A stretch of DNA of 64,000 nucleotides from NCBI RefSeq assembly GCF_030409055.1, contig NZ_CP116619.1:2556628-2620627 (forward strand). Reading direction: 5' to 3'. The translations under genes were made by a program, and so were the position numbers. Origin of the DNA: Trichocoleus desertorum NBK24. Lineage in GTDB: Bacteria > Cyanobacteriota > Cyanobacteriia > FACHB-46. This document shows positions 1 through 8,482 of this stretch, piece by piece; the first letter of the stretch is position 1, and each line of letters starts with the position of its first letter. The notes under the pieces were generated by a model. That model made no database searches and was not told the origin of the DNA. It saw only the letters and a program-made list of their open reading frames with translations.

Positions 1-333
1 CCACGCCGTTTATGGGAGCGATTGATTGCTAGCGCTGGCATTACAGAAACGACTCGCTGGGCCGAACTCTCCAACAAAGCCTTAAACCAACTCCTGCAAG
101 AACTGACTCAAGGTTCCTACAACATCAAAGGAAAAGGAGTCTTCAAAGAAGAGTTTGTTACCTGTGGTGGAGTCAGCCTCAAAGAAGTAGATTTCAAAAC
201 GATGGAGAGCCGCTGCTGTCCAGGGCTTTACCTTGCTGGAGAAATTCTAGATATTGATGGGGTCACAGGTGGTTTCAACTTCCAGAGTGCTTGGACCACT
301 GCTTGGCTGGCAGGGCAGGCGATCGCTCAATGA
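1..333 (+). CDS. NAD(P)/FAD-dependent oxidoreductase, HI0933/YhiN family (3' end only)
   Basis: The reading frame is open from the first base of the window, so the gene begins outside it; about 110 C-terminal residues are visible. The end carries the family's hallmark GEILDIDGVTGGFN followed by an Ala/Trp-rich helix. In HI0933-type flavoproteins this segment closes the FAD site. Members are predicted flavin oxidoreductases of unclear physiological substrate (often labelled aminoacetone oxidase-like). The TTG at 22 is internal and not a likely start. The gene converges on the HEAT-repeat gene, with 14 bases between the stops. The family call is firm; the substrate is not known. Confidence 0.85.
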   Translation, partial: PRRLWERLIASAGITETTRWAELSNKALNQLLQELTQGSYNIKGKGVFKEEFVTCGGVSLKEVDFKTMESRCCPGLYLAGEILDIDGVTGGFNFQSAWTTAWLAGQAIAQ

Positions 334-347
334 GCTAGATGAAATGG

Positions 348-1106
348 TTAGATCAAGCGATCGCGCTCAATTTCTTCAATTACCTGTAAGCCCCGTGGAT
401 CACCCACTTTCAGCAAAGCAGTTTTGGCATCTTCTTGGACACCCAGTTCTTCGTCCTCGGCAAAGGCTTCGATCAGCGCATCGATCGCTGTGGCATAGAC
501 CACATTAGAAGGGAGTTCGCGGCAGAGTTGCCCCACTGACCAAGCACAATTGCTCCGCACTGCTGCCACCGGATCGCGTCTTAAGCCTTCGATCAAGGGT
601 GGAATCGCAGCGATGACTGACTCGTAGTTCACATCCGACATTTGAGCCAAAGCGCTGGCAGCCCAGAGCCGCACCGCAGAAATATCAGTTTTGAGGGCAT
701 CAATTAACGGCAGGAGAGAACGGCGATCGCGGCAATTGCCCAAGGCCCAAACTACACCTTTGCGCACATATCCATTCCAATCTCGATTGAGCTGATCAAT
801 GAGGGGTTCTACCGCATCATGGCTAGGATTGCGCCCCAAACCATAGGCCGCACTCACTCGTACCAATGGGCAAGCATCTTGCAACAGACTAATTAATTGC
901 GGGATTGCGCGCTCATCCTGCAATTCACAAAAGGCTCTGGCTGCCAGCATCCGCTGGTTGGTCTCCGGTGAGTCTAAGAGCGCTAGCATCGCCTCTGGAT
1001 TCGGCTTGGGCGTTTCAGACTCAGCATCAATTGGCCCCATGCGGTCGAGGGGGCTTTCCAGTTCGGCCTCAAGATCGAGTACTGTTAGATCGTCATCATC
1101 ATACAT
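348..1106 (-). CDS. HEAT-repeat protein
   Basis: This 252-residue protein has an acidic N-terminus (a run of Asp in the first ten residues). From about residue 35 to 245 it consists of roughly six HEAT repeats of about 31 residues, with recurring patterns such as VRVSAAYGLG, VRKGVVWALG and VRLWAASALA. HEAT solenoids are binding scaffolds. In cyanobacteria relatives include the CpcE/PBS-lyase HEAT group, but no lyase partner or phycobiliprotein gene lies nearby, so a lyase role should not be assumed. The start ATG at 1106 is followed by a normal frame and nothing looks broken. Confidence 0.85.
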   Translation of the reverse strand: MYDDDDLTVLDLEAELESPLDRMGPIDAESETPKPNPEAMLALLDSPETNQRMLAARAFCELQDERAIPQLISLLQDACPLVRVSAAYGLGRNPSHDAVEPLIDQLNRDWNGYVRKGVVWALGNCRDRRSLLPLIDALKTDISAVRLWAASALAQMSDVNYESVIAAIPPLIEGLRRDPVAAVRSNCAWSVGQLCRELPSNVVYATAIDALIEAFAEDEELGVQEDAKTALLKVGDPRGLQVIEEIERDRLI

Positions 1107-1206
1107 ACTGTCACTTTACAGCACTTCGCGGGACGCATGAGCAGGTCAACAGATAGACTTTTTGCAATTATTTGAAAGTCTCTGTAGCAACAACTGGAGC
1201 CGCAGC

Positions 1207-1740
1207 TTAGGGTTCGGTGAGCGGTGGTTCTAACGGTTTAACCATCCATAAAGCCTGTGTTTGAAATCCTAACTTTTGGTACAGATTCAGCGCAGGTTGG
1301 TTGGCTTGAAAAACTTGCAGTCCCAGTTGGCGATCGCCCCTTGCCTGAGACCAAGCGATCGCATGTTGCACTAAAGCTGAAGCAATCCCTCGCCGTCGAT
1401 GTTCTGGTGCCACATACAGCAGAAAAATACAAGCGTGGCGATCGCCTGTGACTTGATCGACCGAGTTACCGAGCCACAGGCAAGCTACAGGAGACGACAC
1501 TCCGCGAGATAACATTGTCGTGACTACAGCGATTGGATTTGACGCTTCTGGCTCGACCCACCACACCGGACTCTCATTCGTCAGGTAACGCTCTACAGTC
1601 TGTGCCAAATGAGAGAAATCTTGCTCTGGATACAACTCCTGGTAGGTTCGCTGCATAAACTTCACCAGCAAGGCTCGTTCCAAGCTAGAGCCAGAACGTA
1701 GCCAGTAACCTGGTAAAAGCAGCTTGGGCGATGACACCAC
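1207..1740 (-). CDS. GNAT-family N-acetyltransferase
   Basis: The 177-residue protein has the GNAT acetyl-CoA signature: a beta strand FLLYVAPEH followed by RRRGIASALVQHA at about residues 110-127, then a C-terminal LNLYQKLGF strand typical of the RimI-like fold. It should transfer an acetyl group from acetyl-CoA to an amine; the substrate cannot be read from the sequence. It lies 25 bases downstream of the small membrane-protein gene on the same strand, so the two are probably co-transcribed. Confidence 0.88.
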   Translation of the reverse strand: MVSSPKLLLPGYWLRSGSSLERALLVKFMQRTYQELYPEQDFSHLAQTVERYLTNESPVWWVEPEASNPIAVVTTMLSRGVSSPVACLWLGNSVDQVTGDRHACIFLLYVAPEHRRRGIASALVQHAIAWSQARGDRQLGLQVFQANQPALNLYQKLGFQTQALWMVKPLEPPLTEP

Positions 1741-1765
1741 TCTCTAAATTACGGGAGGACAGTGG

Positions 1766-2005
1766 TTAAAGTTGCTCGGACAGGGCTGGATCATCTGGCA
1801 ACCCTTTAATTAGGGCTGAAAGGGCAGGCGGTAGGTCAGCCACTTGTTCGGCGCTGGCAGGAGCACTTTGCAAGCCCACTCCTTCGATGGGTGCAGGTGC
1901 AGCCATATCGCCGGGTAAGAAAATTCGGGCGCTAACCGCAACCAAGGCCACTAAGAAGACCAAGACTACGATCAGGGGGGCAATGTACTGACGGAAGAAA
2001 GCCAT
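1766..2005 (-). CDS. Small single-pass membrane protein, unrecognised
   Basis: The 79-residue product has one strong hydrophobic segment at residues 7-30, then a Pro/Ala-rich extramembrane tail with no Cys and no recognisable catalytic motif. It resembles small conserved cyanobacterial membrane proteins of unknown role. It is the first gene of a probable pair with the GNAT acetyltransferase. Support comes from the clean start, the coding-like composition and the tight spacing. No function is assigned. Confidence 0.65.
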   Translation of the reverse strand: MAFFRQYIAPLIVVLVFLVALVAVSARIFLPGDMAAPAPIEGVGLQSAPASAEQVADLPPALSALIKGLPDDPALSEQL

Positions 2006-2094
2006 AGTGACAGGGAAGCGAGGGTGGAAAACTTGTCTGAGAAGAAACCTAAGATTTGTGAAGCGACTCTTCCTTCATCCTACAACTGATACGG

Positions 2095-3369
2095 CTAATT
2101 CTCCCCGTCTCCTCTAGGAGTATTTACCGTCTCAACTTTGGCATTCCAAGGGGCAAAAACAGGTAGTAGCAATAAACCTGGCAACGCTGCCACCAAGGAC
2201 AGTGTAAAGAATAGAGGCCAGCCGATCGCCTCAACAATCCCGCCCGCAGGTGCCACTAAAATGTCTCGACTCACCGCCATAAGGCTCGAAAGCAAGGCAA
2301 ATTGTGTAGCCGAAAACCGTTGATTACAAAGGCTCATCAGAAAAGCAACAAAGGCCGCAGTTCCTAATCCAGCACAAAAATTCTCGATATTAATGGCGAC
2401 GACCATAAATGAGTAGTCTCGCCCTACTTGCGACAAGCCCAAATAAGCCAAGTTGCTCACAGCTTGCAGCCCCCCAAACACCCAGAGGGAGCGGTTAATG
2501 CCCAGTTTGCTCAGGACCGCTCCACCCGCTAATACACCCACGATGGTTGCCAGCAGGCCCATACCACCTTGAATTGCCCCAATATCAGTTTGTGTAAACC
2601 CTGTTTTGAGTAGGAACGGGGTAGACATGTTGTTAACGAGAGCGTCTCCGAGCTTGTAAAGCACGATAAACACCAGAATCAAAGCCCCCCGAACTGCCCC
2701 CAAACGTTGAAAAAACTCGATGAAGGGTAAGGTAACGGCATCAGATAAGGATTCAGGCGGGCGATCGCGCAACACGGGTTCTGGAGCCCAAAGCGCTGTC
2801 ACCATCCCGATTGCCATCAATACAGCCAGCAGTAAATAAACCGTGGGCCAAGGAACGCGATCTGCCAAGATCAGGGCTAATGAGCCAGTAATTAAAAGCG
2901 CAATCCGATATCCTAAAACTGCAACGGCTGCTCCTGCTCCCATCTCGTAGTTTTCGAGCACATCGGTGCGATAGGCATCAAAGGCAATATCTTGGGTGGC
3001 ACTTAAGAACGCAATGAGTAGCGCATTGATCGCCAACAGCTTCAACGCCTGAGAGGGGTCTTGAAACGCCATTGCCCCAATTGCCAGCAGCAAAGCTCCC
3101 TGAGTTAAGATCAGCCAGCCTCGTCTTCGCCCTAAAAATGGTGGGATGAATCGATCGAGAATAGGGGACCACAGAAACTTGAGGGAGTACGGCAAGCCCA
3201 CCAAGCTAAATAGGCCGATCGACTTCAGATCGACGCCTTCTACCGTCATCCAGGCTTGAAGGGTTTTACTGGTTAAGAATAATGGCAAGCCAGAAGCAAA
3301 GCCCAGCAGCAATAATGCAGCCATTTTGCGGCTTTGAAAAACTTGCAGCACAGATGGAGTCGCTTTCAC
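2095..3369 (-). CDS. MFS transporter, AmpG-like
   Basis: The 424-residue polytopic protein has about 12 predicted membrane segments. Its N-terminal block (GFASGLPLFLTSKTLQAWM, then LPYSLKFLWSPILDRF and the cytoplasmic loop GRRRGW) is characteristic of the AmpG branch of the major facilitator superfamily. In enterobacteria AmpG imports anhydromuropeptides for cell-wall recycling. In cyanobacteria the substrate is unproven, so the call is to family. The length is normal for AmpG-type proteins and the ORF is intact. Confidence 0.88.
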   Translation of the reverse strand: MKATPSVLQVFQSRKMAALLLLGFASGLPLFLTSKTLQAWMTVEGVDLKSIGLFSLVGLPYSLKFLWSPILDRFIPPFLGRRRGWLILTQGALLLAIGAMAFQDPSQALKLLAINALLIAFLSATQDIAFDAYRTDVLENYEMGAGAAVAVLGYRIALLITGSLALILADRVPWPTVYLLLAVLMAIGMVTALWAPEPVLRDRPPESLSDAVTLPFIEFFQRLGAVRGALILVFIVLYKLGDALVNNMSTPFLLKTGFTQTDIGAIQGGMGLLATIVGVLAGGAVLSKLGINRSLWVFGGLQAVSNLAYLGLSQVGRDYSFMVVAINIENFCAGLGTAAFVAFLMSLCNQRFSATQFALLSSLMAVSRDILVAPAGGIVEAIGWPLFFTLSLVAALPGLLLLPVFAPWNAKVETVNTPRGDGEN

Positions 3370-3473
3370 AGTTAGTTAGAATTCCTTCCACAACAGAGCC
3401 TTCCTGTTGCAGTCTGTCAATCATGCCACAGGAAGATTCAAGCACTCATTGATTGTAGAGAGGTGTTACAAAA

Positions 3474-4091
3474 TTAAGCTAAAGCTGACTCCAGACCCCG
3501 CCAAACACCTACAAGCGAACCTTGGACTTGGACGTGACTAGCGGACACTTCAATTGGTGGATACTTCACATTCGCAGGCTTCAGTGTCACTTTATTGCCC
3601 TTGCGGTGGAAATGTTTCAAAGTGGTGCCATGTCCCTCTACCATCGCGGCGACAATGGTGCCGTTCTTGAGAGATTTAGGATCAGCGACGGGTTTCATAA
3701 TTACGACATCACCAGGCGCAATCAGCGCTTCGATCATGCTATCGCCCGTGACCCGCAACGCGAAATATTGAGGTTGTAGCAAGAGATTAGACAGGTCTAG
3801 GCGATCTACCGTATCCGTAAATGGCTCTACCAAGCCACCTGCCGCGATCGCTCCTAGAATGGGCACTCCTTGAGTATCCGCTTGCAAAATCCGAATGGTT
3901 CGAGCTTTGCCTTCTGTCCAACTAATGTATCCCTTAGTGCGCAAATGCTCTAGGCGGCTTTGAATGGGAGCTGGAGACTTCAACTCCATCGCCTGCATCA
4001 TTTGCCGAATGGAGGGCGAATGGCGATGCTGACGGATATACTCTAGTAACCAGTCGAAGAGTTGTTGCTGGGCTTCAGTGAGGCGTTCCAT
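3474..4091 (-). CDS. lexA: LexA-type transcriptional repressor
   Basis: This 205-residue protein has an N-terminal winged helix (about residues 1-65, with SPSIRQMMQAMELKSPAPIQ as the recognition region) and a C-terminal S24 peptidase domain. All residues needed for RecA-stimulated self-cleavage are present: the A84-G85 scissile bond, nucleophile S118 in TGDSMIEA and general base K159 in TTLKHFHRKG. Some cyanobacterial LexA proteins, such as that of Synechocystis, have lost these residues, so this one may be a true SOS-type repressor. It lies 99 bases downstream of argF on the same strand, with a candidate LexA box in that gap. Confidence 0.95.
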   Translation of the reverse strand: MERLTEAQQQLFDWLLEYIRQHRHSPSIRQMMQAMELKSPAPIQSRLEHLRTKGYISWTEGKARTIRILQADTQGVPILGAIAAGGLVEPFTDTVDRLDLSNLLLQPQYFALRVTGDSMIEALIAPGDVVIMKPVADPKSLKNGTIVAAMVEGHGTTLKHFHRKGNKVTLKPANVKYPPIEVSASHVQVQGSLVGVWRGLESALA

Positions 4092-4127
4092 AAAAAAGTT
4101 CTAGGTGGTTGATAAATCTCACCCCAT

Positions 4128-4141
4128 AGAACACTTGTATC
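4128..4141 (-). promoter_or_regulatory. Candidate LexA box upstream of lexA
   Basis: Read on the minus strand these 14 bases are GATACAAGTGTTCT. They fit the cyanobacterial LexA box consensus RGTAC-N3-D-GTWC-B at every position but one (A instead of G at position 2). The site lies about 36 bases upstream of the lexA start, a sensible place for autoregulation. This is a by-eye match and has not been tested against background frequency. Confidence 0.45.
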
Positions 4142-4190
4142 ATCTCAATACTCGTCTGTCTAGCCCTACATTCAATAAATCTGCGATCGC

Positions 4191-5114
4191 TTAGGCAACT
4201 GCTCCTAGAAGACTGGCTAGCAAAGCTTTCTGAGCGTGAAGACGGTTTTCGGCTTGATCCCAAATCTTGGACTGTTCCCCTTCCATCACCGCATCCGTAA
4301 TTTCTTCTCCCCGGTGAGCAGGGAGACAATGCAAAACGATCGCCTTGGGGTCTGCCAAACTCAGCAGGGGTTCATTCACTTGATAAGGTTGAAAAATGGG
4401 AATTCTAGCCGCCGCATCGGATTCCTGCCCCATACTGGCCCAGACATCTGTGTAAAGAACTTGAGTTCCTTTGACGGCTGCTTCTGGATCAAGGGTGATT
4501 AGGACTTCTGAACGATTATTTGCGAGCGCTTTTGCTTGCTCCACAATCGCTGGTAACGGCTGGTATTCCGGCGGTGTGGCTATGCGCACATTCATTCCGA
4601 CCAACGCACAACCTAATAGGAGGGAATGAGCCACATTGTTGCCATCTCCTAGGTAGGTCAACGTTAGGCCCGCTAGAGAACCGAACGTCTCCTGCACCGT
4701 TAACAGATCCGCCAGAATTTGACAGGGATGCTCTAGATCGCTCAAGGCATTGATGACAGGAATCTGAGCATGATGGGCAAATGTTTCGAGATCTTGCTGC
4801 TCAAACGTGCGGATCGCCATAATGTCGAGGTAGCGATCGAGAACACGGGCTGTATCTTCCAGCGGCTCCCCACGGCCTACCTGAGTCACGTTTGGGTTGA
4901 GGTCTAGGACTTGCCCTCCGAGTTGATACATTGCCACAGAAAAGCTCACCCGCGTCCGAGTCGAAGCTTTATAAAATAGCAACCCTAAAACTTTGGGGCA
5001 ATGGGGTGCCACTTTACCCAACTTCATCTGGCCTGCCAAATGCAGCAGCTCCTGCACCTCGTCTGGGTTCAGATCTGCCAAACTCAGAAGATCCCGTCCT
5101 TTCATTGCCTCCAT
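4191..5114 (-). CDS. argF: Ornithine carbamoyltransferase
   Basis: This enzyme makes citrulline from ornithine and carbamoyl phosphate in arginine biosynthesis. The diagnostic motifs are intact: the carbamoyl-phosphate loop STRTR, HPCQ, the ornithine-side DVWASMGQ and HCLPAHRGEE near the C-terminus. Three in-frame ATGs compete at 5126, 5114 and 5105. I chose 5114 because a GAGG sits about six bases upstream of it, giving 307 residues, normal for the family. It is followed on the same strand by lexA. Confidence 0.95.
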   Translation of the reverse strand: MEAMKGRDLLSLADLNPDEVQELLHLAGQMKLGKVAPHCPKVLGLLFYKASTRTRVSFSVAMYQLGGQVLDLNPNVTQVGRGEPLEDTARVLDRYLDIMAIRTFEQQDLETFAHHAQIPVINALSDLEHPCQILADLLTVQETFGSLAGLTLTYLGDGNNVAHSLLLGCALVGMNVRIATPPEYQPLPAIVEQAKALANNRSEVLITLDPEAAVKGTQVLYTDVWASMGQESDAAARIPIFQPYQVNEPLLSLADPKAIVLHCLPAHRGEEITDAVMEGEQSKIWDQAENRLHAQKALLASLLGAVA

Positions 5115-5300
5115 GCTGATCCTCATTCACTGAAGCAAACTGCCTTGATGCCCCTTGATGTCTCCAGAGGCTAAGAACCTACAGATGCTAACCGCCAGCC
5201 ACCTGCAAGTTACCCTGAATCGCCTGACTGAGAGGCCGTCTTAAAACCCTACCAGATCCTTCAGCGATAACCTAGCCAGCAAACCTTGATATTGCCTGGT

Positions 5301-5693
5301 TTATGGCTGAGGAGCTTTAGTCGCTAAAAGTTGCTTGATCTGCTGCAAAATGGCATCTAAGCCCATATCTTTGACTAAAAAGCTATCCGCTTCAGGACAA
5401 AGTGCTCGACCTGTCCCAATGTCTTGCTGGCTCAAGAATCCAGTCGCCAAGATCAAAATAGGTGGATGCAATAAGTTATTTTTGAGCTGACAAATTAACT
5501 CACAGCCATTTAAGTTTCTCTCAAATCTAGCGGGTGGAATTGAGAAGTCAACGATCGCCAGATCATACTCATGGGCTTTAGACAAAAAGCTGTAGACATC
5601 TACATAAGTAGAAACTGCAAACTCATTTCTAAAAAACCGTTGAATGGCAAATCCCCATTGGGGGTCATCATCCAGCACAGCAATCTTAAACAT
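5301..5693 (-). CDS. Single-domain response regulator
   Basis: The 130-residue protein is a CheY-like receiver with no output domain. It has the acidic pocket DDD at residues 8-10, a phosphoacceptor D49 in LAIVDFSIPP, and the conserved Lys in FLVKD. The loop after the phosphoacceptor is longer than usual. It is the last of three same-strand genes (kinase at 6179-8344, receiver at 5735-6145, this receiver), so it is probably a target of that kinase or a phosphate sink in the same relay. Confidence 0.88.
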   Translation of the reverse strand: MFKIAVLDDDPQWGFAIQRFFRNEFAVSTYVDVYSFLSKAHEYDLAIVDFSIPPARFERNLNGCELICQLKNNLLHPPILILATGFLSQQDIGTGRALCPEADSFLVKDMGLDAILQQIKQLLATKAPQP

Positions 5694-5734
5694 TAGATTA
5701 GTAGCGACTTGATTAATAAGGGATTACTGAGTGA

Positions 5735-6145
5735 TTAGTTAGCGTTGTATTGGTTCATGGGATTGAGTTGAGCGATCGCGACGAGAAGGGCATCGTAATC
5801 GGTAATAGGCTTTGTGCAAAATTCATCTGCTTGAGAAGCGGCTAAAAGTGCCTGACGCTCTGTCACCATCGCATAAGCAGTTACCAAAATAATTGGGATG
5901 TGAGCAGTTTGAGGATGAGTTTTGAGTAAGCGGGCTAAGTCAGCGCCACTGACTGCCTGTCCCTCCCACTGGGCTCCCGGCAAATTAACATCCATCAGAA
6001 CTAAATGTACATTTCCAGTTTGGCATTGACAAAAAATCTCTGCTGGATCATCTGTAATCTGAACTTGATGACCGCCTAGCCGCTGGATGAGCTTAGCTGT
6101 GCCTTTAGCGAGTAAGTAATCATCATCAACTAGCAGAATATTCAA
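5735..6145 (-). CDS. Single-domain response regulator
   Basis: The 136-residue CheY-like receiver has acidic residues D7-D9, phosphoacceptor D52 in LVLMDVNLPG, T89 and the conserved K112 in CTKPI. It has no DNA-binding or enzymatic output. It starts 33 bases downstream of the phytochrome-like histidine kinase, an arrangement like cph1-rcp1, so phosphotransfer from that kinase is the likely input. The second receiver follows about 40 bases later. Confidence 0.92.
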   Translation of the reverse strand: MNILLVDDDYLLAKGTAKLIQRLGGHQVQITDDPAEIFCQCQTGNVHLVLMDVNLPGAQWEGQAVSGADLARLLKTHPQTAHIPIILVTAYAMVTERQALLAASQADEFCTKPITDYDALLVAIAQLNPMNQYNAN

Positions 6146-6178
6146 CTTTATTCCTCACCTCATCAGGAATCGAATAAA

Positions 6179-8344
6179 TTAAACATTTAGGTCGGGTAAA
6201 GTAAAACTAACTTTAGTGCCTTGGTCTTTACCAGAGCTTTCGATCCAGATCCTGCCACCCATTAGCTCTACCAAGCGTCTACAAATCGTCAAACCTAAAC
6301 CTGTTCCCCCATAGCGCCGCTTAATCGAACCATCTGCCTGGACAAAGGGTTCAAACAATAAGTCTCGCTTACTAATATCGATGCCTATTCCTGTATCTGC
6401 TACGGAGATCTCCACAACTTGTGGATGAAAGTTTGGATCAGAGTTATCAACTTTTCTAATTGCTTGAATGCGAATCTCACCCTGACTCGTAAATTTCAAG
6501 GCATTAGAAACCAGGTTGGTCAAAATTTGTCTAAGCTTAACTTTGTCTGCCTCAACATTGTCCACTTCACAGTCAACAATGAGGGCAATACCTTTACGAC
6601 GGCTATCTAAATTGAATAAATTTTGCTCTTCTTGCAACAGGGTGGGCAGATGAACCATTTCCAAATTAATGTTCATCCGACCCGCTTCGATTTTGGCAAT
6701 GTCTAAAACATCATTAATAATAGCAACTAAGTTTTCGGCAGATTGATAAGCGACTTGAATGTATTCTTTGAGTTCTTCTTCGTTATCATAAAAACCTTCT
6801 TTCAGTAATTTTAAATAGTTCAAAGTTGAAGCTAATGGAGTGCGTAACTCGTGGCTGGTGGAAGATAGAAAATCAGATTTGAGGCGACTCGCTTCTTCAG
6901 CTACTGCTCGCGCTGCATGTAGCTCTTGATTACGCATTTCTACTAAAAGCCGCTGCTCACGCTCGCATTGGTAGAGCCGATTTTGCATTACGGCCATCGA
7001 AAGGTGAGTTCCTAAAGATTGAATCAATTCGATTTCGCTCGGTAGCCAAGCTTGAGCCTGACCACTCTTTAACTCACGCCAGATCTTAAAAGATTGGCGA
7101 GGCCGCTGCTGGCGTTCGTCCGAGTCCCAGTGCCCTGCCCACAGTTTTTCCGTATCAACTTCATCGCGAAAAATACTCAAGCAGCCTAAAGATTGCCGAC
7201 CATAGCGCAAAGGCATGATTAGAACGCTACGAATCTGGTTTGTGGCAAAAGCAGGTTGCAGCGCAGCCAGATCAGGCTCCTGATAGAGGTCATTGATGGC
7301 CCGGATACTAGGAATGGCTTGGTAGACAATGGGTCGTACTTCTCCATTCACTTCGGGCATCAAGGTCATGCTAGATTTCAGCGCGGCTTCTTCCTGGATG
7401 AGAGGCAGCAATGAGTTAATGTCGAGGGACGGCGACTGCAAAGTCAGCGATGGACTAGCTATAAGTTGCTGCCAAAAACTGCTTTCCTCCGGCAAATCAG
7501 GTTGGTCATCCTCAGCGAGGACGGGCTGCTTACCATAGGTGTAGAGGCTACCAGAGGTGGCGGGTTCGGTCGTCAGCAGAAACAATCGGCCCCCAGAACC
7601 CCCGACAGACTGAACTACCCGCTTAAGGACAATTTGCAGAATTTCTTGAATGTTGAGTGGGGCGTGGAGCAGCGTCGAAATTTGGTTAATGATGGCTTCT
7701 CGACGCGCTTGTTCCCTCGCTTGGCTTAGCAGATTGGATTGAGCGATCGCGATCGAAACTTGATCTGCCACCATCTGCACTATCTGCAAATCCGTTTCAG
7801 AAATGACCTTAGGCTCGGAGTGGTGAGACACCAGCAGTCCCCAAAGCTGTTTTTGGTGCAAGATGGGCACAACTAGCGAGGACTTTACCCCCATTGCCGT
7901 CAAGTACTCCACGTGGCAAGGGTCTACAGGACGCTGCAACATCTCTACGACTGCTAGATCTTCAGCTGTTTCTGGAGAAGTGAGGCGAGTAAAGCTGATT
8001 TGCTGCGTCGTGACATCCACGATCGATCGCTGCCGAGCTTTGACAAACATCTCTCGCGCTTCCAGAGGAATGTCGTCTGCTGGAAAGTTTAGTCCTAGCA
8101 GAGACGGCAAGCGCTGCTGATAAATCGACTCCGCGATCACCTCACCGCTATCATCCGCCTGAAACCGATAAATCTTGACCCGGTCAGTGCCCAAAAACGA
8201 TCGCATTTCTGCCACAGTTGCAGACAGGATTTCGGGAAGTTCTAAGGACTGACGAATGCGGTTCGTCATCCGGTTCAATAAAGTTCCTTGAGAAAGCAGC
8301 GATCGCTCTATTTGCTCGTCTCTACTGCTGTCTGGCTGGTTCAT
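6179..8344 (-). CDS. Phytochrome-like GAF-GAF histidine kinase
   Basis: This is a 721-residue soluble sensor kinase. GAF1 (about residues 30-205) looks like a phytochrome or cyanobacteriochrome bilin domain: RVKIYRF, a PADDIP motif at 88-93 matching phytochrome PASDIP, and C143-H144 in DPCHVEYLTAMGV, where phytochromes and CBCRs attach phycocyanobilin. It lacks the N-terminal PAS and PHY domains of canonical phytochromes. GAF2 spans about 220-455. The HisKA phosphoacceptor is H498 in STSHELRTPL, and the HATPase domain runs to the end with intact N, G1 and G2 boxes. Two receivers follow in the same transcription unit. Kinase activity is near certain; bilin binding is inferred. Confidence 0.9.
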   Translation of the reverse strand: MNQPDSSRDEQIERSLLSQGTLLNRMTNRIRQSLELPEILSATVAEMRSFLGTDRVKIYRFQADDSGEVIAESIYQQRLPSLLGLNFPADDIPLEAREMFVKARQRSIVDVTTQQISFTRLTSPETAEDLAVVEMLQRPVDPCHVEYLTAMGVKSSLVVPILHQKQLWGLLVSHHSEPKVISETDLQIVQMVADQVSIAIAQSNLLSQAREQARREAIINQISTLLHAPLNIQEILQIVLKRVVQSVGGSGGRLFLLTTEPATSGSLYTYGKQPVLAEDDQPDLPEESSFWQQLIASPSLTLQSPSLDINSLLPLIQEEAALKSSMTLMPEVNGEVRPIVYQAIPSIRAINDLYQEPDLAALQPAFATNQIRSVLIMPLRYGRQSLGCLSIFRDEVDTEKLWAGHWDSDERQQRPRQSFKIWRELKSGQAQAWLPSEIELIQSLGTHLSMAVMQNRLYQCEREQRLLVEMRNQELHAARAVAEEASRLKSDFLSSTSHELRTPLASTLNYLKLLKEGFYDNEEELKEYIQVAYQSAENLVAIINDVLDIAKIEAGRMNINLEMVHLPTLLQEEQNLFNLDSRRKGIALIVDCEVDNVEADKVKLRQILTNLVSNALKFTSQGEIRIQAIRKVDNSDPNFHPQVVEISVADTGIGIDISKRDLLFEPFVQADGSIKRRYGGTGLGLTICRRLVELMGGRIWIESSGKDQGTKVSFTLPDLNV

Positions 8345-8482
8345 TTTCAGGTAGCGTGATTACTCAGGGAAACAAAAGCTTATAGATTTAGGGTTCCACC
8401 AATTTTGCCTTTTGCAACAGCAGACCCAGTTGGCTCATGACGCAAAGGTTTGATGTTTTGTTTGATGCTTCGCTGTTTCCGG

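Noticed and set aside
348-1106. Phycobilisome lyase (CpcE/F-like)
   Set aside because: Only HEAT repeats are visible; no phycobiliprotein or partner lyase gene is near.
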